Assembly: GCA_035235625.1 (NCBI GenBank) | Contig: CP141146.1 | Coordinates: 18,904,501-18,968,500 of the forward strand | Source of the DNA: Saururus chinensis | Lineage: Eukaryota; Streptophyta; Magnoliopsida; Piperales; Saururaceae | Length of the DNA stretch: 64,000 nt | Reading direction: 5' to 3' | Shown here: one piece after another, positions 60,137 through 64,000 of the stretch | How the letters are laid out: every line of letters starts with the position of its first letter | Numbering within the stretch: position 1 is the stretch's first letter | Position numbers and translations under genes: made by a program | The notes under the pieces: model-generated | The model's input: the letters and a program-made list of their open reading frames with translations, nothing else | Databases searched by the model: none | Told to the model about the DNA's origin: nothing

Positions 60137-61988
60137 ATGCAGATTAGTTCCATGTCTCCTGCAGCACTTAATTCAGCTCTGAATGATATGACTTCCATAA
60201 TCACACTATCAGACATACTAGTGGAGTCTGAATCTGGAAATGGATTTGGAGAAGAGGTGGAGGAAGACTTGGCAACTATGGCAAGATCAGAAATACAAGC
60301 AGGGAATTCTACGGCATCATCTGATGGGAATGATTCAGCAACAATGGAAATTAGGTGAGAACAAAATCTTGTCTCCTTGAATCTGTTATCATTGTTTCTT
60401 GATGTGGGTAGTGGCAGTATTAAACAATCAAGGACCCATGATTCACTTGACTTGGAACCAACCGCAATATCTAGGACGAAGAGGCAATTAGTTCAGGTAC
60501 AATGGTTGTTCACATGTTTTATTTTTTATTTACTTGAGGGGGGGTCATGGTTTTTTCTTAACATCTGATATGGTTGTTCCTGGTCAACTTGATCTGAATC
60601 AATCTTCAATCCCTTTTGACACTTTAAGAAAACTTTTTCTGGAATACTGAATGTTATGACCAGGCTACGTACTTTGGAGTACTTGTTTCTTGTTTAAATA
60701 TTTAGCAAGGAACTTAATGCCCACAATGTATCAGGACTAAAAGGATAAGTTGAACCTGGATAGAAGTTGTACTTAGTTAGATTCAATCATTTTTAATATA
60801 TATGTATACTGTTAGCTTTTTAAAAAATGCTTGTAGAATCTATATGAGCATGGCAATGATTCTAAAGTCTTAAAAATATATTATCTAATGTACATGTTGC
60901 AGAGTTGGGAAAAAACTATAGACTGCTACAGCCCTGGGCAAGGACTGATGCCAGCAAGTTACAAAGTTAGGATTGTACCTCTTGACGGAAACAAAGAAGC
61001 ATTTGGGGAGGTTCTTGATCCAGATTTTGGGGAGTCAGCAATTGGCCTTGTTGCACTAGTTGATTCTGGTGAGCTTACAATGGTGCTTACAAATAATTTT
61101 CTTTCGAATTCTTGAGCTGCAACTTACATATTCCGAAGTACAATGTTCTCTTAATCACCATGCCCCTTTGATAATATATTAACCATAAACTTCATGAGAA
61201 GTATATACAATGAGCAGCCACTAGCAACATAATAGTAGCATGATCATCTCTTGAAACTTTCATGTTTACTTACGTAGTAGCTTTCATGCATGTCTTCAAC
61301 TTTAGTCTGTGCTTAATACGTTGTGCTCTGAATTTTGCTGTCTTGCAAACCTTTTTGGATATGTAATCTCTGTAGAATATTTTAAAATAGTATAAAGTCT
61401 GATTTCGATTTAAGCTCTTGGCTTTTGCCGAATTCTGAATGTAAGAAACCGGCTGCTAATTGGGTGACCCACCCCAGGAAGTCTGCTTACACTAATAGTC
61501 TTGATCAACCCAACCTCAAACGCAAATAACAACCATGAATCAAGTAGGAAACAACAGTAAGATCACATATATTACTATTCAGATTTAGTAGATATTAATA
61601 TTCAGATTTAGTAGATGGAATCATGCAAACATTTTTCTGATGTTGGAGATGGAAACGTGGTTGATAGTGATTAAGAGCTTATGGATACAAAGACAGTTTC
61701 AGGAAGAGGAAGTAAGGCCGGCTCTAGTTTCACCTCAAAGGGTTCTACTCTGAGGTAGTTTATGCATTTTAAGTTTCTAGTTGATCAGTTAAATAGTCAA
61801 CTTTATGTGTCTTGAAAGTAATGTAGTTTTGCTGTGAGGGGGGTATTGACAGAGGAAAGATGAACAAAAATTGACTAGTTTGGCTCTTTATGGTATTTCT
61901 GGCAGGTCAATGCGTGTATACCGGATTGCTAAGAGCTTGCCGGAAGATTTATCAGACTAAGGGGAGGATGATCCACTTGATTTACTAG
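60137..61988 (+). CDS. Unrecognised multi-exon gene fragment inside the CACTA element
   Basis: Four exons with GT-AG borders and fully compatible phases: 60143-60354, 60418-60496, 60903-61068 and 61906-61988 (stop TAG 61986-61988). They encode about 180 residues. Segments include [20 protein letters not shown], an acidic Ser-rich stretch, [60 protein letters not shown], and the C-terminal [18 protein letters not shown]. An ATG at 60137 or 60152 could start it, or it could be spliced to upstream exons: the TOM40 exon 2 donor, and a possible small exon at 59382-59412 reading GSASEILSEF. I do not recognise the family. An open frame kept across three introns implies recent capture or selection. 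Transcription would start from the captured TOM40 5' region or the element. Confidence 0.5.
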
Positions 61989-62714
61989 ACCGGAAAACGA
62001 CTAAGTCAGCTCTACAGACTACAATCCTTTAAGAAACTCAAGTGAAAGCTTGAACCTGATAATGATGTAGCGATAGACTTTGAAGGGCATTTAGTAATCT
62101 ATCGGCTGCCTTTTTACATGTGATTTTCATAAAACCATGTTTATTGATCTAAGTTAGAAATTTTATTTTCATTTTATTAAGAATAATAATGTATGCCCCA
62201 AATTTTTTAATAATTTTGTGCCTCCAAATTTTGTTATGAATGAAATAATAAATGTAATATTTTTTCCGTTTAGTGTATCTTCAAATTTTACTATACTCAG
62301 CTATGTTATTTATTTTATTTTTATGATTTTTTTATTAGTGATGCTAAATAAATATCATTAATAATCATGTTAGTGACGTTTTGTATAAAACTTTGCAAAT
62401 GTGTATGGTTTGTCAAAACCCCAAGTATTAGCGACGTCTTAATACAAACGTCACTAATAGTTTACTATTAGGGACACTAAGTACAAAGCGTCACTAAAAT
62501 ACAACATATCAGCCACACTTATTACAATGTTGCTAATAGAAATAACTATTAATGACATAAAGTAAAATGTTGCTAATAGAAGAATTAGCCACTCAAAAAT
62601 ATCACCAATACCTATGTGTGACATATATTAAAACATCATGTAGAATTATTAGTGATGCTAAAAAAAGCATCACTGAAGGTTCTTTTTAGCGATGCTAGTA
62701 TTTTTGTTGTGGTT

Positions 62715-63060
62715 TAGTATTTACCTAAAACTAGTTAAAATCTATTTTTTTGCTAGTTTTTTTGTTGCAATTTAAAGGTTTTGTTCAAGATTAATGTCTC
62801 AAAACTTTTAAAATCACTCTAACCAATTATTTATACTTAATTATAAGTGATTTGTGTATGTAAGTTTGTGTATCACACCTTCAAACCTTCAACAATCAAT
62901 GAAGTCTTCATCATTTAACTTTCTTATTTTTCAATTTTTTAAATTCCAAATCTGGCTTAACCACAACCAAATCTAATCAGACTCTAAACACTAAAATTGT
63001 TCATGAAGTTTTGACATATTTTTTATAATTAAAATTATATAATTATATTACATATGCCGT
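62715..63060 (-). mobile_element. Copia LTR fragment
   Basis: Phrases such as AAATCTGGCTTAACCACAACC, GACTCTAAACACTAAA and GTTTTGACATA parallel 35.16-35.24 kb and 24.55-24.63 kb. This suggests the CACTA element lies beside, or inserted into, an LTR of that family. Confidence 0.4.
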
Positions 63061-63600
63061 CATATGTTATAACACACTCCTCTCACAAGCCCATGATGAG
63101 ATCAAAGGAAATAACTGATTGGTCAAATATGTAACCCTTTCAAGCACACAAATGTGTGGATTAGGGTGAGTACAAAGGTGTCGAATCCTCAAGAATTGCA
63201 ACAATTTGATTACCTAATTCTAATATATCTTTTCCAATTAACTAAAAATTAAAACTACAACAAAAGGAATTAAAAGTGTGCTAAGTAGAGCAAAGTCTTA
63301 GATGGGGGACTGGGCGAATAGAACTACTAATACAAACCTAGTGTTGAGAGAACTATTTCCATAAGCCGAAGTAAGTCTACATGGAGAAAAATGATGAAGG
63401 CAGTACAACAAGATTCACTCAAGAATCACACAGAAGCGCACACCTATATGATATTCATGAGTTTATAAGTGTGTGTTGGTGAGAGAGACCTAAGCTAAGT
63501 GAACATACAAGATCATACAATAATCAGAGTACCACACAAGTATCATGGATGCAAGAAATTTATAGTGGTTCGCCGCTAAGCACATACTTCATGGGTACAT
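63061..63600. other. Unassigned sequence
   Basis: No gene or element recognised. Confidence 0.35.
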
Positions 63601-64000
63601 CTAAGGGTGCTAACCAGTTGAGTCGAACTGAGCTTTGGGGTTTCTTTACTTGAGCTCAATTTTTGAAAACTCGGCTCAAGCTTGATCGAATACTTACACT
63701 CTCATCTCAAGCTCGATTCAGCCAAGGAACTCAAAATTCGACTTAAGCTTAAGCTTGAAAATATAGTATAGGAGTTCAAACCTACGTTTGAATTGGGCTC
63801 AAATCTCATTTACAACCTAATTACATTTCCCCATAAAAAATATATTAATTTGGAGAATCACATCAATATTACAAAAATAAAAAAATTATAATAACCATGA
63901 TTCCACTCTATTAAAGTTGGAAGCATCACTGCAAATTGTAGGGTTAAAATAAGATCAATCTAAACTTAGTTCAATGGATATATTTGTAGGCCAAATAGAT
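63601..64000. mobile_element. hAT-like MITE end with GAGCTCAA/CTCGG repeats, runs off the window
   Basis: Begins CTAAGGGTGCTAACCAGTTGAG and is followed by AACTGAGCTTTGGGG, GCTCAAGCTTGATCGA and CTCAAGCTCGATTCAG words. This resembles the hAT-type terminus and composition seen at 47.62-47.82 kb. The other end was not identified. Confidence 0.35.

Larger units (their letters stand above)
57003..62714 (+). mobile_element. Pack-CACTA-like element carrying gene fragments (5.7 kb)
   Basis: The left end is CACTACAACAAAAAATG at 57003. The right end reads AGCGATGCTAGTATTTTTGTTGTGGTT (to about 62714), the inverse of the left terminus with two mismatches in the outermost bases. About 1.3 kb on the left and 0.38 kb on the right are packed with short AGTGACGTT-, TTAGCGACG- and TTTGCGACG-like words, the subterminal repeats typical of CACTA elements. 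Between them lie TOM40 fragments and exons of another gene. No transposase is present, so it is non-autonomous. A clean 3-bp target duplication could not be confirmed because of the decayed right end. Confidence 0.75.

Noticed and set aside
60888-61115. Stand-alone 75-codon ORF
   Set aside because: It is better explained as exon 60903-61068 of the multi-exon fragment, with GT at 61069 and a phase-matched next exon.

Overview
The window reads as nuclear DNA of a flowering plant. It is AT-rich, intron-bearing and mostly made of old nested transposons. Only one stretch looks like an intact host gene. The very GC-rich exons of that gene would fit a monocot or magnoliid, but the sequence alone does not settle this. 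No rRNA, tRNA, CRISPR array or bacterial-type operon was seen.

Host gene: a four-exon LONGIFOLIA/TRM-family gene lies at 12.1-14.7 kb (+). Its splice phases are coherent. Two tiny upstream ORFs precede it, and a 47-bp-arm foldback sits about 0.65 kb upstream.

Left part (0-11.4 kb): a solo LTR of 3.2 kb with a perfect 5-bp target duplication is nested inside an older LTR. Minus-strand Copia remnants, a plus-strand Copia LTR with GATCGATC motifs, a decayed Ulp1-like fragment at 7.2 kb and another LTR-like block at 8.2-10.3 kb follow. Two small hairpin elements sit just upstream of the host gene.

Middle (15-44 kb): a foldback, a 500-bp imperfect palindrome and a decayed MuDR-type Mutator transposase (18.3-21.3 kb) are followed by a broken minus-strand reading that may be Ulp1-like. 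Next is a Copia remnant (23.5-31.1 kb, minus) that keeps an LTR and gag but has lost most of pol; it is split by a second 3-kb solo LTR. A truncated Gypsy LTR with the integrase C-terminus lies at 31.1-33.5 kb. More Copia LTRs follow, then two solo LTRs of one family in opposite orientation (37.1-38.9 and 39.1-40.3 kb), each with perfect 5-bp target duplications. The stretch 40.3-44.5 kb is mostly unassigned.

Right part (44.5-64 kb): a CACTA 5' end, a 656-bp Mutator-type MITE with a 10-bp target duplication, a GC-rich island and Copia gag debris come first. A tandem duplication follows, with unit 1 at about 48.46-52.78 kb and unit 2 at about 52.78-58.97 kb. Unit 2 runs into a CACTA-ended element (57.0-62.7 kb) that carries pieces of the mitochondrial import pore gene TOM40, then four phase-compatible exons of a gene I could not identify. 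Unit 1 holds a deleted version of the same element, keeping its 5' end plus a scrap of the captured TOM40 intron. This Pack-CACTA-like locus is the most interesting structure in the window.

All element and family calls rest on reading ends, motifs and translations by eye; no database search was run.
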